Source: Macrococcus sp. 19Msa1099 (GTDB lineage Bacteria; Bacillota; Bacilli; Staphylococcales; Staphylococcaceae). From it: a DNA stretch of 64,000 bases. The stretch covers positions 62,001 through 126,000 of the forward strand of contig CP079956.2 of NCBI GenBank assembly GCA_019357535.2, in the 5' to 3' direction. Made by a program: the position numbers and the translations under genes. Position 1 is the first letter of the stretch, and each line of letters begins with the position of its first letter. This document shows positions 53,125-62,316 of this stretch, one piece after another. The notes under the pieces are model-generated. The model was not told where the DNA came from. It ran no database searches and saw only the letters and a program-made list of their open reading frames with translations.

Positions 53125-55248
53125 ATGACTAGAACAACAAAAAAGACATCGAAAAGAACATATGATAGAGATCGTTTAATGAAAATGCTGACCGAAAATA
53201 ACAAGCTATTATTAAAAAGCTATACTTCAGGAGAAAGAACGATGACTGATATATTAGAACAATGTAATGTATCAAGCAACACTTTCTATGAAGTTGTCAA
53301 ATCTATCTACCCTGAAGCAGTGTATGAGAACAGGAAAAATAAAAAGAAAAATAATTTGAATAGAATTATTGAGGAACTAAAAAATGATAATTTCAAGTTA
53401 TTTAATACTTATATTTCAGGTGCTATATCAACGAATGAAGTAATTGGAAAATTAAAATGTAACAGATATATATTTTTCGAGGCAATAGAGCGTATTCATC
53501 CAGGAGCAGTAAAAGAAAACATGGAAAAGAGAAAAAGATTATCTCCTAGTCAAAAAAATAGAATGATATCTAAATTGCAGGAAAATGATATGGACTTGCT
53601 AAAGAGATATATCGACAACAAAATAACGGTGAAAGAAATTGAAGAAATAACTAAGCTCCCTACTAATGCATTCTATTTAGCTATAAATGAAATATATCCT
53701 ACTGCAAAGGAAGAGAGATCTGAAAAAAAGAAGAAAAAGGTAGAACGGATAGAAAGTAAGCCTAAAAAAAATAAATTGGAGAAAGTAATAAACTATTTAG
53801 AAGCTGATAATAGTAAGAAATTAAAAGAATATATAGCAGGTGGTATTTCAGTACAAGATATCGTAATTGATGCAGGAGTTTCACCCTATTACTTTCGTAA
53901 AGCAATAGAACTTATTCATCCAAGCGCAATAGAAGAAAATAAACAAAACAAGGCTTCAAAAAAACCAGTAAAGAAGAAGCGAGTAAGCCATATTGAAAAG
54001 ACAATAGAATACTTGAAAGCAAATGATAATGAGGTGCTGAAAAAGTATATAGCAGGGGATATTACAATGCAATATATACTAAAAGATATTAAGGTGGCAC
54101 GATATTCATTTGTTGAAGCGATTAATAAGGTGCATCCTGGAGCTATAGAGGAAAACGCTAAAAATAAAGATACTGTTACTAAGGTGTTAGCTGATTATCT
54201 TAAAGAAGATGAAGACAACTTATTAAATAAATATATAAGCGGCGAGATGGATCCTAAAGAAATAATGACATTATTAGATATTGATGTACCACCTAATACA
54301 TTCTATCAAGCATTAAAAAAGGTAGATCCATATGCCAGTAAAAAGAGAAAAGAAAACAAGATATATGACATAGACAGAATGTTAGAATATTTGAGGAAAG
54401 ATGATTATAGGAAGGCTAATCAATATATTTCAAAAGAAGTAAATGTACAAGATATTGAGGCCGATACTGGTATGAGTACTCAAACATTCTATAGAGCGAT
54501 GAATATAATTAAAGGTCGTGAGAAAAGTTATATTGAAAATAAACAGAGTGATATAGAACTGATGAAAAAGTATTTAACCAGAGAAAACAAAGATAAGTTG
54601 AACAAGTATATATCAGGCAGTATAACAATTAATAGTATACTAGATAAGACAGGGTGTAACAGGCCAACATTTTATAACGCTTTAGAAGCTGTACACCCTA
54701 CAGCTAGAATAGAAAGAAAGAAGCTACTTGAAGAAAATAGAAGTAAAGAAGTTTTAAAGTTTCAGAATGCTATAGAGCAAGGTATAGCCTATGAATATAT
54801 CGACTACAATAAAGAGAATATTTTCGGAAAACATTCTAAGTATAATAAAAAGAGTAATGAAAGAATTTTAAAAGTTCGCATTCAGAATATATTGTTAGAT
54901 TATATAGGAGCAACACCTTTCACGTTCTTCTCAGCAGACCAACTTATAAAGATTGTGAGAAGAATTCTAATGTTAAAGGAGATAGAGGCGGGAACAACTA
55001 GATACGCTGTAGCAAAAAAATATAAAGTGCAATCTTCAAACGTCTATCAGATGTACGAAGAGTATAAGCAAAATAAAAAATATGTAATAAATGTATCTGA
55101 AGAGCAGCTTGATATTATTATGAGAAATATAAAGATTTATCAAGAAAGAGACGATAAGAAATTAAGAGATACGTATAAAATCTACGATGATACTTTAGAA
55201 ATTATATTTATGATGATGGAAGATATTATCGATAAAATATTTCAATGA
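53125..55248 (+). CDS. Tandem HTH-like repeat protein, 707 aa
   Basis: About eight consecutive modules of 62-75 residues make up residues 10-560. Each reads: helix, L/K KYISG (YTSGER, YISGAI, YIDNKI, YIAGGI, YIAGDI, YISGEM, YISKEV, YISGSI), an I-rich turn, then a recognition-like helix ending FYxAI..IHPxA. Lys-rich linkers separate them. A different C-terminal part (about 565-707) includes another HTH (RYAVAKKYKVQSSNVYQMYEE). The pattern suggests a string of DNA-binding units. ATG 53125 is used; a GTG at 53116 overlaps the ribosome site. Family unknown to me; last gene of the transfer locus. Confidence 0.78.
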   Translation: MTRTTKKTSKRTYDRDRLMKMLTENNKLLLKSYTSGERTMTDILEQCNVSSNTFYEVVKSIYPEAVYENRKNKKKNNLNRIIEELKNDNFKLFNTYISGAISTNEVIGKLKCNRYIFFEAIERIHPGAVKENMEKRKRLSPSQKNRMISKLQENDMDLLKRYIDNKITVKEIEEITKLPTNAFYLAINEIYPTAKEERSEKKKKKVERIESKPKKNKLEKVINYLEADNSKKLKEYIAGGISVQDIVIDAGVSPYYFRKAIELIHPSAIEENKQNKASKKPVKKKRVSHIEKTIEYLKANDNEVLKKYIAGDITMQYILKDIKVARYSFVEAINKVHPGAIEENAKNKDTVTKVLADYLKEDEDNLLNKYISGEMDPKEIMTLLDIDVPPNTFYQALKKVDPYASKKRKENKIYDIDRMLEYLRKDDYRKANQYISKEVNVQDIEADTGMSTQTFYRAMNIIKGREKSYIENKQSDIELMKKYLTRENKDKLNKYISGSITINSILDKTGCNRPTFYNALEAVHPTARIERKKLLEENRSKEVLKFQNAIEQGIAYEYIDYNKENIFGKHSKYNKKSNERILKVRIQNILLDYIGATPFTFFSADQLIKIVRRILMLKEIEAGTTRYAVAKKYKVQSSNVYQMYEEYKQNKKYVINVSEEQLDIIMRNIKIYQERDDKKLRDTYKIYDDTLEIIFMMMEDIIDKIFQ

Positions 55249-55320
55249 AAAGACGGGTTTATTACATAAAAAATCAATCTTCACACAAATAGAATATTTG
55301 TTAGTATTTATCAAGTGTGA

Positions 55321-55458
55321 ACTTTTTTCAAGACTAAAAAGAAAGAATATACAGTTGATAAAGACACAGCTAACCATGGTGGTAGAAAATGGAAATTAAA
55401 GAAAAATGGAAAGCGTGTAGCCTCATTAGACGGTAACGGAAAAGTACTAAGTAAATAA
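55321..55458 (+). pseudogene. C-terminal fragment of a polymorphic toxin (Ntox21-like)
   Basis: An open frame without start (stop just upstream at 55318) ends EYTVDKDTANHGGRKWKLKK, then GKRVASLDGNGKVLSK. HGG-x-WKL...GKR-x-x-LD-GK-VL is the C-terminal signature of contact-dependent/RHS-type RNase toxins of the Ntox21 group. Only ~44 codons remain, so the toxin is dead. An intact immunity-like gene follows 13 bp later. Confidence 0.6.
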
Positions 55459-55471
55459 AGGAGACTATCAA

Positions 55472-55708
55472 ATGAAAGATTTATTATTTAAAGACATAAC
55501 AATTAAATATCATGAATCATTGCAACTAGTAAAAGATAATGAACGAATTGTATTTTTATCTAAAAATTTAGATGAAATTAATTGTATTGTTGACTTCAAA
55601 ATAGAAAACAATACTGTTAAAAGCATTAATATAAAACCACGCTTCAATATTGATATTACCATTGAGAATGGAGTATACATTTTTAACGTCAATTTTGTGG
55701 AAGATTAA
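55472..55708 (+). CDS. Putative immunity protein
   Basis: A 78-residue, strand-rich soluble protein with an excellent ribosome site (AAAGGAG before ATG 55472). It lies directly after a toxin C-terminal fragment, as immunity genes do. It resembles small beta-sheet immunity proteins in composition (FKDITIKYHESLQLVKDN) but no family was recognised. It may be retained as an orphan immunity gene protecting against related toxins. Confidence 0.6.
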   Translation: MKDLLFKDITIKYHESLQLVKDNERIVFLSKNLDEINCIVDFKIENNTVKSINIKPRFNIDITIENGVYIFNVNFVED

Positions 55709-55743
55709 TTTATTAGTTTGTTACATACAATTTTAACTATTTT

Positions 55744-55787
55744 AGACATGCATCATCCTCTTTTGAAGTTGGATGATGCATGTCTAT
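55744..55787. terminator. Terminator after immunity-like gene
   Basis: AGACATGCATCATCC / GGATGATGCATGTCT (55744-55758, 55771-55785) then ATATTTATTG. Confidence 0.8.
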
Positions 55788-55858
55788 ATTTATTGTGTTG
55801 TATATTGTTTGAGTCATTTTTTAATCAACACATCTATTTCGCTCATGTTGTCAATTTA

Positions 55859-56160
55859 CTATTTTATCAAGTGATTTTCTCTCATGAAATCTTCATATAA
55901 TAAATGATCTTCTCTGCCATACTTAGTATAGAAAGTTATCCAGGTTTCATCTATTCCATTTTTTTCATGTATTTATATACCTTTTTCATTATTTGATTTC
56001 TCACCTTGATATATTTTGACTTTGTTCTGATTGAATCTAAAAAGAATCCATCATATGTTTCAATTTCTACTACAGGATAACCTTCTTCCGTGTAATCTTC
56101 TGAATGTATATATACGCTTTTGTGTATACTATTTTCACTTTTCATATTTAATTTTTTCAT
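55859..56160 (-). pseudogene. Small gene split by a frameshift in an A7 run
   Basis: From ATG 56160 a 69-codon frame (SVYIHSEDYTEEGYPVVEIE) ends at 55951 just after seven A's (plus-strand T run 55959-55965). Re-reading one base restores a frame of 33 more residues (NGIDETWITFYTKYGRED ... FMRENHLIK) to TAG at 55859. The fused ~100-residue product looks like a coherent small soluble protein, possibly another immunity protein. Loss of one A is the likely cause. Confidence 0.55.
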
Positions 56161-56220
56161 ATAAGCTTAGACTTGCCATTTTAATTCTTCCCATTTTTCA
56201 AACACAATCTTTTGTGTTCC

Positions 56221-56402
56221 GTAAGATTGCGTATTTAATTTTTACAAATAGAAGTCAGCATCAGAAATAAAGCAATACAAGGGCGACTTGTCGGCGTAGC
56301 TTTACCCTTGTATTGCTTTATTAGTTGGACACCAGCTCGATCTTCAGCTGGTAGTGAAACTTTTGATGCTACGATATGCAGTTAAAAATTATGCAATCTT
56401 AT
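56221..56402 (+). ncRNA. Structured RNA element, copy A
   Basis: A multi-branched fold. P1: GTAAGATTGCGTA region (56221-56245) with 56381-56402. P2: AGCATCA / TGATGCT (56257-56263, 56364-56370). P3: AATAAAGCAATACAAGGG / CCCTTGTATTGCTTTATT (56266-56283, 56305-56322) capped by CGA-CTTG-TCG and CGTAG. P4: ACCAGCT / AGCTGGT (56331-56337, 56346-56352). P1 holds G-U wobble pairs only in the plus-strand sense. A diverged second copy with the same layout is at 62317-62477. No known family was recognised. Confidence 0.65.
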
Positions 56403-56427
56403 GACACATGGATTATTTTTTAATAAA

Positions 56428-56513
56428 AATCCTGGTGAAGTGGGTTTCTTCACCAGGATCCTTTGATTTTATAAATTTAAAAATTCGGTTTATGAACCGA
56501 ATTTTTAGATATT
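56428..56513. terminator. Two adjacent hairpins
   Basis: ATCCTGGTGAA / TTCACCAGGAT (56428-56459) and AAAATTCGGTT / AACCGAATTTTT (56487-56512). The second, with A/T flanks, probably terminates the leftward YolD-like operon; the first may end the structured RNA. Confidence 0.65.
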
Positions 56514-56530
56514 CGTCTTACTAACCGAAT

Positions 56531-56980
56531 TTATATAATCTCTATTATTTTATTAATTTCTAAATCTTTAAACTCTTGCTGTACGACTAGAAAGACATTT
56601 ACCCTCATATTATATTCATCTAATTTATTTATAACTGTCTGAAGTAAATGAATTTTTTCATCTTCATAGTAATATATAAAACATGCTGATGGCTTATTAC
56701 TGTAATGATTTAGTTTATTGTTGATATCGTCTATTTGTTCCTGAGATAAATCAGGCATAAATTCTTTAGTTTGTTGTTCAATTTGTTTTCTTATGTCTTC
56801 GAATTGTTGTGGCATCGTTGCAAATGGGGCCCATTTTATCATTTTTCGACCTTCTGGAATGTTCCTGGATAAATATTCTCCTGGTATCTCTTTATAATTT
56901 GTCACTGTCTCTAACTCAACCGGGACTTTTGGATGCAGTGGATTTAGATTATGGGCTTTCAAGTGATTCACCTGCTTTAT
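56531..56980 (-). CDS. YolD-like protein
   Basis: About 145-165 residues. The core PEGRKMIKWAPFATMPQQFEDI (read with the rest of the domain to YNMRVNVFLVVQQEFKDLEI) is the YolD-like domain, which usually accompanies Y-family polymerases of the UvrX/UmuC type in Firmicutes plasmids and phages. Several starts are possible (ATG 57028; GTG near 56971 after GCAGGTG). It overlaps the upstream gene. A LexA box precedes the operon, consistent with DNA-damage induction. The partner polymerase gene is absent. Confidence 0.72.
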   Translation of the reverse strand: MKQVNHLKAHNLNPLHPKVPVELETVTNYKEIPGEYLSRNIPEGRKMIKWAPFATMPQQFEDIRKQIEQQTKEFMPDLSQEQIDDINNKLNHYSNKPSACFIYYYEDEKIHLLQTVINKLDEYNMRVNVFLVVQQEFKDLEINKIIEII

Positions 56981-57245
56981 ATACGATACAGTATGATATA
57001 TCTGAACTATCAAATCCATCTGATTCAAATAAAGTTCCTACAGGAACCATCGTAGCTTCAGCTAAAACTTGTTCATCTGATATATCAAAATTGCATAGCA
57101 TATTTACGATATGTTCCTTTTTAGTCTGAAGATCCTCTAGTCCAAATTTACGTTCATGATATAAATCTTTTAGAATCTCAAATGTTATTTTATCAATTAT
57201 TACACATTCATATTTTTCCATAATGTCTTTATGGCTAATCATCAT
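56949..57245 (-). CDS. Hypothetical protein, 98 aa, LexA-box operon
   Basis: ATG 57245 follows AGAGGTGG. Helical N-terminal two thirds (MEKYECVIIDKITFEILKDL) and a short C-terminal part with FDSSDISYCIVYKAGE. No family recognised. It is the first gene after the SOS box at 57270 and overlaps the YolD-like gene. Confidence 0.6.
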   Translation of the reverse strand: MMISHKDIMEKYECVIIDKITFEILKDLYHERKFGLEDLQTKKEHIVNMLCNFDISDEQVLAEATMVPVGTLFESDGFDSSDISYCIVYKAGESLESP

Positions 57246-57267
57246 AAACCACCTCTTTCGCCTAATT

Positions 57268-57285
57268 ATAGAACATACGTTCGCT
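57268..57285 (-). promoter_or_regulatory. LexA/SOS box
   Basis: AGAACATACGTTCG at 57270-57283 is a perfect GAAC-N4-GTTC palindrome, the Gram-positive LexA consensus core (CGAACRNRYGTTCG type), 25 bp ahead of the first start codon of the YolD-like operon. Confidence 0.8.
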
Positions 57286-57417
57286 ATTTTCAAGCATTTT
57301 CAATGCTGAGAAAGCGATTTTAACGCCTCGAAATTGATTTTTGTGGACCGTAGTAAGTTAAATTCCTTAAAATCTACTTTAGAATTATAACTTAAATAAT
57401 CTTTCTATTTATATTAT

Positions 57418-58482
57418 TTCGTTTGTCAAAATAAGCTAGACAATTTCTCATCTTCGATGAAACTCATAAATACTTCCAATGGTGTTTTATAGCCCAGCGA
57501 TTTTCTGGGACGATGATTAATATTTTGAGCAACACTAATGATATGATCATCAGTGACTGAATTAAAGTCTAATTCTTTATCTAATCCACTGCGTCTAAGT
57601 ATCCCGTTAGAATGTTCATTCAATCCACGTTGCGACGGAGTGCCGGGGTCAGCAAAGAATATCGAGATATCGTGTCGGTTACAGATTGTTTTCCAGTTGG
57701 AGAACTCCTTACCACAATCGAAAGTAATCGATTTAAATATATGAGCAGGTAAAGCTGAAAACATAGAGTGAAGCGCATCTTCAATATCATCTGCCTTGCG
57801 ACCTTGAGGTCGTATAGTGATAATCATCTTAGAGATCCTTTCTACTAAGGTTATGACAGCACTCCCATGATTACGGCCAATGATAGTGTCACCTTCAAGA
57901 TGACCAAATTCTTGAAAGAAGAAAGGAAACTCTTCTATTCTTTCAGAAATGTGTCTTTTGAAAGCCTGTCTACCTCTTTTTTCACAATGACCATTTGGCT
58001 TCCTTTTACCTTTCATAGGTAAAGATTGTACTGCAAAGACGTTTTCCTTAAACATTCTATAAAGAGTTTTTACAGAACAATCAATCGGGTGTTCACCTCT
58101 GCCAATAATGGTGTCAGGTGTCCAGCCATCGGCTACTTTTTCTCGAATATAAGCTGACTGATTTTCTGGAAGTACTATTCTATGTCTGCCACAATTTGAT
58201 TTTCTTTGCTTATACTCCTGGTAATATTCCAGTGCAGTTATACCTGTCTTAAGTGCATTTATTACGCTATAAATTGTCTGTCTTGATCGTTTCAATCTCT
58301 TTGCGATTTCTTTTACCGAAAGATCTTGATGATAATATGATTCTATGAACGTGAGTTCATCCGTGTTAAGATGTTTATAGGCCATTCTGTACTAACTCCT
58401 TATGTTTTCTTTGGTCGGAAATACATATTGAGTTTAGCACGGAAGGCTTTTTTAGTTGTCTAGCTTATTTTGACAAACGAAA
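57418..58482 (-). mobile_element. IS30-family element, copy 4
   Basis: Same left end as the other copies, but the right end is TAGCTTATTTTGACAAACGAA, the exact complement of the left end, giving perfect inverted repeats of more than 20 bp. Copies 1-3 have a different right end. It separates the plasmid-type block from the mntH segment. Confidence 0.93.
57426..58385 (-). CDS. IS30-family transposase (copy 4)
   Basis: Intact 319-residue DDE transposase like copies 2 and 3 (Asp in HLEGDTIIGR, Asp in TFDCGKEF, Glu in RGLNEHSNG). Private changes include TIYSVINAL and FAVQSLP. With perfect terminal repeats this copy is the best candidate for an active element. Confidence 0.95.
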   Translation of the reverse strand: MAYKHLNTDELTFIESYYHQDLSVKEIAKRLKRSRQTIYSVINALKTGITALEYYQEYKQRKSNCGRHRIVLPENQSAYIREKVADGWTPDTIIGRGEHPIDCSVKTLYRMFKENVFAVQSLPMKGKRKPNGHCEKRGRQAFKRHISERIEEFPFFFQEFGHLEGDTIIGRNHGSAVITLVERISKMIITIRPQGRKADDIEDALHSMFSALPAHIFKSITFDCGKEFSNWKTICNRHDISIFFADPGTPSQRGLNEHSNGILRRSGLDKELDFNSVTDDHIISVAQNINHRPRKSLGYKTPLEVFMSFIEDEKLSSLF

Positions 58483-58527
58483 CATTTTATTTAGTCTACA
58501 GAAATTGTACATAAACTCCTTAATTAA

Positions 58528-58653
58528 AAACATGCTGACCCATCAGCTACAGTATTAGCAGATGCAACAGCACAAGAAATCATCAATAAGAAAACTGAAA
58601 TACCAAACACTGGTGGAATCGGTACAGTTATCTTCACAATGATAGGTAAATGA
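58528..58653 (+). pseudogene. C-terminal fragment of a sortase-anchored pilin-like protein
   Basis: A startless frame ends ADATAQEIINKKTEIPNTGG then IGTVIFTMIGK and TGA at 58651. IPNTGG is an LPxTG-like sorting motif followed by the beginning of a membrane segment, typical of SpaA-type fimbrial proteins. The tail is shorter than usual, so both ends appear damaged. Confidence 0.6.
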
Positions 58654-58760
58654 AAAACATGTTATTACTCTTAGGAAGAAGAGTCCTAGTCACTATGCAA
58701 GTATGATGTACCTTCTCTAAGCTTGTAGCCAATCAAAACTACTTATATGAATAATATCAG

Positions 58761-58792
58761 TCCCCGCGTTTCGATTGAAGCGCGGGATTTTA
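58761..58792 (+). terminator. Terminator
   Basis: CCCGCG with CGCGGG (58763-58768, 58781-58786), extended inside by TTC/GAA, followed by ATTTTATTGTT. Confidence 0.75.
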
Positions 58793-58862
58793 TTGTTGTG
58801 TAGATTACGCATGGGGTAACGACAGAGAGTAAAAGAATATATTTTATTATTTTAAAAAATTT

Positions 58863-58878
58863 TTTAGGTTGGACTAAA
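58863..58878 (+). promoter_or_regulatory. DtxR/MntR-like operator of mntH
   Basis: TTTAGGTTGGACTAAA, a TTTAG/CTAAA inverted repeat, lies about 35 bp before the mntH start and next to a TATATTAT -10-like sequence. DtxR-family metal repressors recognise similar sites; Mn-dependent repression is inferred. Confidence 0.55.
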
Positions 58879-58912
58879 GATGTGGTATATTATTGTATAA
58901 GGAGATGATAAT

Positions 58913-60235
58913 ATGAATAAAAGTCTGGAAGAAATAAATGGTAAGGTGTCTTTTGATAGTGAGGCACATGGCGTCAAGAAAATGATTATGTATTTGGGAC
59001 CAGGGCTGTTGGTAGCCGTCGGTTATATGGATCCAGGAAACTGGATCACATCAATGGCAGGGGGTGCACAGTTTGGGTATACGCTACTCTTTGTCATACT
59101 GTTATCCAGTCTGTCAGCGATGCTCTTGCAAAGTATGTGCGCGCGTCTTGGGATTGCTAGTGGTATGGACCTCGCTCAGGTTACCAAGCATATGAGCAAT
59201 AAGCCTGTGTCCATCGCTGCATGGGTTGTTACAGAGCTTGCAATTATGGCGACAGATATTGCGGAGATCATCGGTAGTGCAATTGCTTTAAATCTGCTGT
59301 TCAACATTCCTCTAGTTATCGGAGTAACGATTACTGTTGTAGATGTCTTGCTGCTACTTGTCATCATCAAGCTGGGTTTCAGGAAGATAGAAGCTATTGT
59401 TGGTGTTTTAGTATTCACGGTCTTATTTATCTTTATGTTTGAAGTATATTTTTCTTCACCTGAATGGAGAGACGTGCTGGAAGGATTTCTGCCAAGTACA
59501 GCTATCGCTACAAACAGTAACCTGCTATATCTTGCTCTTGGAATCATCGGTGCAACCATCATGCCCCATAATCTTTATCTGCACTCATCTATCGTGCAGT
59601 CTCGGAACTATATACGTGATAATGTTGCTAAGAAGAAAGAGGCTATTAAGTATGCAGTGATTGACTCACATATTCAGTTGACGATTGCTTTTGTAATCAA
59701 CTGTCTTATATTGATACTTGGGGCTTCGTTATTCTATGGCAACGGGGAAGAACTCGGCAGATTCTATGATCTATATAATGCGCTAAAGGCATCGACATTC
59801 ACAGGTGCAGTGGGCGGTGCATTGATGAGTACATTATTCGCTATAGCATTGTTAGCTTCGGGTCAGAACTCGACAATTACAGGAACATTATCAGGTCAGA
59901 TAGTTATGGAAGGGTTCCTAAACATAAAGATACCGCAGTGGGCAAGACGACTGATTACAAGGATGATTGCTGTAATTCCTGTTTTCCTATGCTTGTGGTT
60001 GTATGGTTCAAGTGCAACAAAGATTGAAGATTTGCTGATTTTTACACAAGTATTCTTAAGTCTTGCACTACCATTCAGCATTATTCCGTTAACGTTAGCA
60101 ACAAGCAACAAAAAGATCATGGGAGAAGCGTTCGTCAATAAAACATGGGTGAATGTCATCGCCTGGCTGTTAACAGTAATCCTTAGCGTACTGAATATGT
60201 ATTTGATTGTAGAGACGGTAAAAGAAATTTTATAA
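58913..60235 (+). CDS. mntH: Nramp-family manganese/divalent metal transporter
   Basis: A 440-residue membrane protein importing Mn2+ with protons. Nramp metal-site motifs are present: GYMDPGNW in TM1 (about residues 35-42) and [12 protein letters not shown] in TM6 (about 218-229). About eleven hydrophobic helices follow the family plan. ATG 58913 follows AAGGAGATGAT. A metal-repressor-like palindrome overlaps the promoter. Codon usage and higher GC relative to the plasmid block suggest chromosomal-type DNA. Confidence 0.95.
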   Translation: MNKSLEEINGKVSFDSEAHGVKKMIMYLGPGLLVAVGYMDPGNWITSMAGGAQFGYTLLFVILLSSLSAMLLQSMCARLGIASGMDLAQVTKHMSNKPVSIAAWVVTELAIMATDIAEIIGSAIALNLLFNIPLVIGVTITVVDVLLLLVIIKLGFRKIEAIVGVLVFTVLFIFMFEVYFSSPEWRDVLEGFLPSTAIATNSNLLYLALGIIGATIMPHNLYLHSSIVQSRNYIRDNVAKKKEAIKYAVIDSHIQLTIAFVINCLILILGASLFYGNGEELGRFYDLYNALKASTFTGAVGGALMSTLFAIALLASGQNSTITGTLSGQIVMEGFLNIKIPQWARRLITRMIAVIPVFLCLWLYGSSATKIEDLLIFTQVFLSLALPFSIIPLTLATSNKKIMGEAFVNKTWVNVIAWLLTVILSVLNMYLIVETVKEIL

Positions 60236-60455
60236 TAATAATGATGTAAAAATTATATAATTGAATATGGCACTATTAAAAATGGATATAATGTACTTAG
60301 TTAAAAACTATAAATTAAAATTTAGAGCGTAGTGGATAGTATGAGTTTCTCAATGAACTTCAGAGTATTAATTATCTAATAAAAGTAATGAAGTTGGTGA
60401 TAATTTTATATTAAACATAATTGAATCATTTAATGTAAACAAGAAATAACAGTTT
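60236..60455. other. Intergenic region after mntH
   Basis: AT-rich, no gene or clear hairpin seen before the IS1182 end. Confidence 0.5.
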
Positions 60456-62256
60456 GGGACATAAGTAAATCTTCGATTTACAAACCCTACTCAAGATAAA
60501 AGCAGAAATTCCATTTGGAATTTCTGCTTTTTTGATGCAAAAAAAGAAGCCCTTTTATATAATGTAATCACCACAAAAACATTGAAAAGGGGCTTCTTTA
60601 TGTACAAAAATTATAACACAAATCAAATCACACTGCCAATGGATATAGAATTTATGATTCCAAAGGATGACTTATGTTTCATTGTACATGATCTAGTAGA
60701 ATCAATCCCTGAAGAAGAGTATCAACAGTACAGAAATAGAATGGGTGCATCCTCATATCATCCCAAAATGATGCTTAAGGTTATTCTTTATGCTTATACT
60801 CAGTCTATTTTCTCAGGTCGAAGAATTGAAGCATCATTAAACGACAGTATTCGAATGATGTGGTTATCACAGGAACAGAAGCCTTCATACAGGACTATCA
60901 ATAGATTCCGAGTAAACCCTATGATGGATAACCTGTTGAAAACTCTTTATGTAAATTTCAGAACACAACTTGTTGAATATAAACTGATTGACGAACAGTC
61001 AATTTTTATTGATGGTACTAAGTTAGAGGCAAGTGCTAACAAGTACACATTCGTATGGAAAAAGAAAATTCTTTCGTATCAAGAGGACTCGCTTTCTAAA
61101 GCTAAGTCTATCTATGACGATCTACTGAAATAGGAAGTCATTCCTGAAATACAGAATGAAAGTAAGGACGAAATCACAATAGACTCTTTAGCGCATATCG
61201 AAAGAAGTCTAAATCAAAAAATCGAAGATTTAACATTTCAGATTGATAATGAAGAGAATGTCACGGAGAAGAAGAGAATAAGAAGTGAAAGAACCCCAAT
61301 CAAAAAGACGCATAAGGTGATTAAAGATATCTACGAAAGAAATATAAGATATAATGAGCAATTGAAAATCCTGGGCGATCGAAAAAGCTATTCTAAAACA
61401 GATTGCGATGCCACATTCATGAGAATGAAGGAAGACCATATGAAGAACGGTCAATTGAAGGCAGGATATAATCTACAGATTGCGACAAACAATCAATTCA
61501 CTCTGGCTTATGACGTCTTTCCAAATCCGGCGGATTCAAGAACACTCACTCCGTTCTTGAATAATTTCATAGATTTGCATAAGCAACTTCCTAAATATAT
61601 TGTTGCCGACGCTGGATATGGAAGTGAAGAAAATTATGAGACTTTGATTGATGAGTTTGAAGTTACACCTTTAATTCCTTTTAATACATACTATTCGGAG
61701 CAATCAAAGAAGAACAGAACAAATATTTTTAATACATTTAACTGGCCATATAATGAAATTGAAGATTATTTTACATGTCCCGAAAATCACAATCTTAGAT
61801 TCTCTCATTATTCAAAGAGAAAAAATGGTGATTTCGGAAGTATATCCAAAGTATACCGATGTGAGATGTGTCAAAGTTGTCCACTAAGAGATAAATGCAT
61901 TTCTAAAAATACTAAGGGCAATAAAAGTATTTATAGAAATAATAATCTTGAATACTTCAAATCAGAGATTCGCAAGAAGCTTTCAGATGAAAATACCGGA
62001 AGAATCTACGCAAACAGAAAGATAGACGTAGAACCAGTATTTGGATTTCTGAAGGCTATTTTGGGTTACACACGAATGAATGTGCGTGGTAAATCTAAAG
62101 TGAAGAGAGATATAGGCCTTGCGCTAATGGCAGTAAATATAAGGAAAATGGCCACCTCACGTGGTGAAAATAAAAATAAAAATAAAGAAATAGCGATAAA
62201 ATTTGATTTTCATCAAATTTTATCGCTATCTTTATTATCAGGAGTACTTATGTCCC
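60456..62256 (+). mobile_element. IS1182-family element (inactive)
   Basis: About 1.8 kb with terminal inverted repeats GGGACATAAGTA / TACTTATGTCCC. A hairpin (GCAGAAATTCC / GGAATTTCTGC, 60503-60528) near the left end and another (GATAGCGATAAAATTTGA region, about 62190-62230) near the right end insulate it from outside transcription. Confidence 0.85.
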
Positions 62257-62285
62257 GGACTCTTCAATGCCTTTCCAACGATTGA
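60600..62285 (+). pseudogene. IS1182-family transposase with internal TAG
   Basis: One frame of 562 codons interrupted only by TAG at 61131-61133 (after SIYDDLLK). N-terminal part: ITLPMDIEFMIPKDDL, YHPKMMLKVILYAYTQ; middle: FIDGTKLEANANK-like segment (IFIDGTKLEASANKY); C-terminal: YIVADAGYGSEENYE, CEMCQSCPLRDKC and VEPVFGFLKAILGYTRM (catalytic Glu region). ATG 60600 follows AAAAGGGG. The reading frame runs about 30 bases past the right inverted repeat, implying that the natural stop was lost. Confidence 0.88.
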
Positions 62286-62316
62286 TTCATCAATCGTTAC
62301 TCAATCAGTTAAGACT

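Noticed and set aside
55718-55900. 60-codon plus-strand frame after the immunity-like gene
   Set aside because: It spans a terminator hairpin, has no ribosome site, and its composition is that of AT-rich non-coding DNA.
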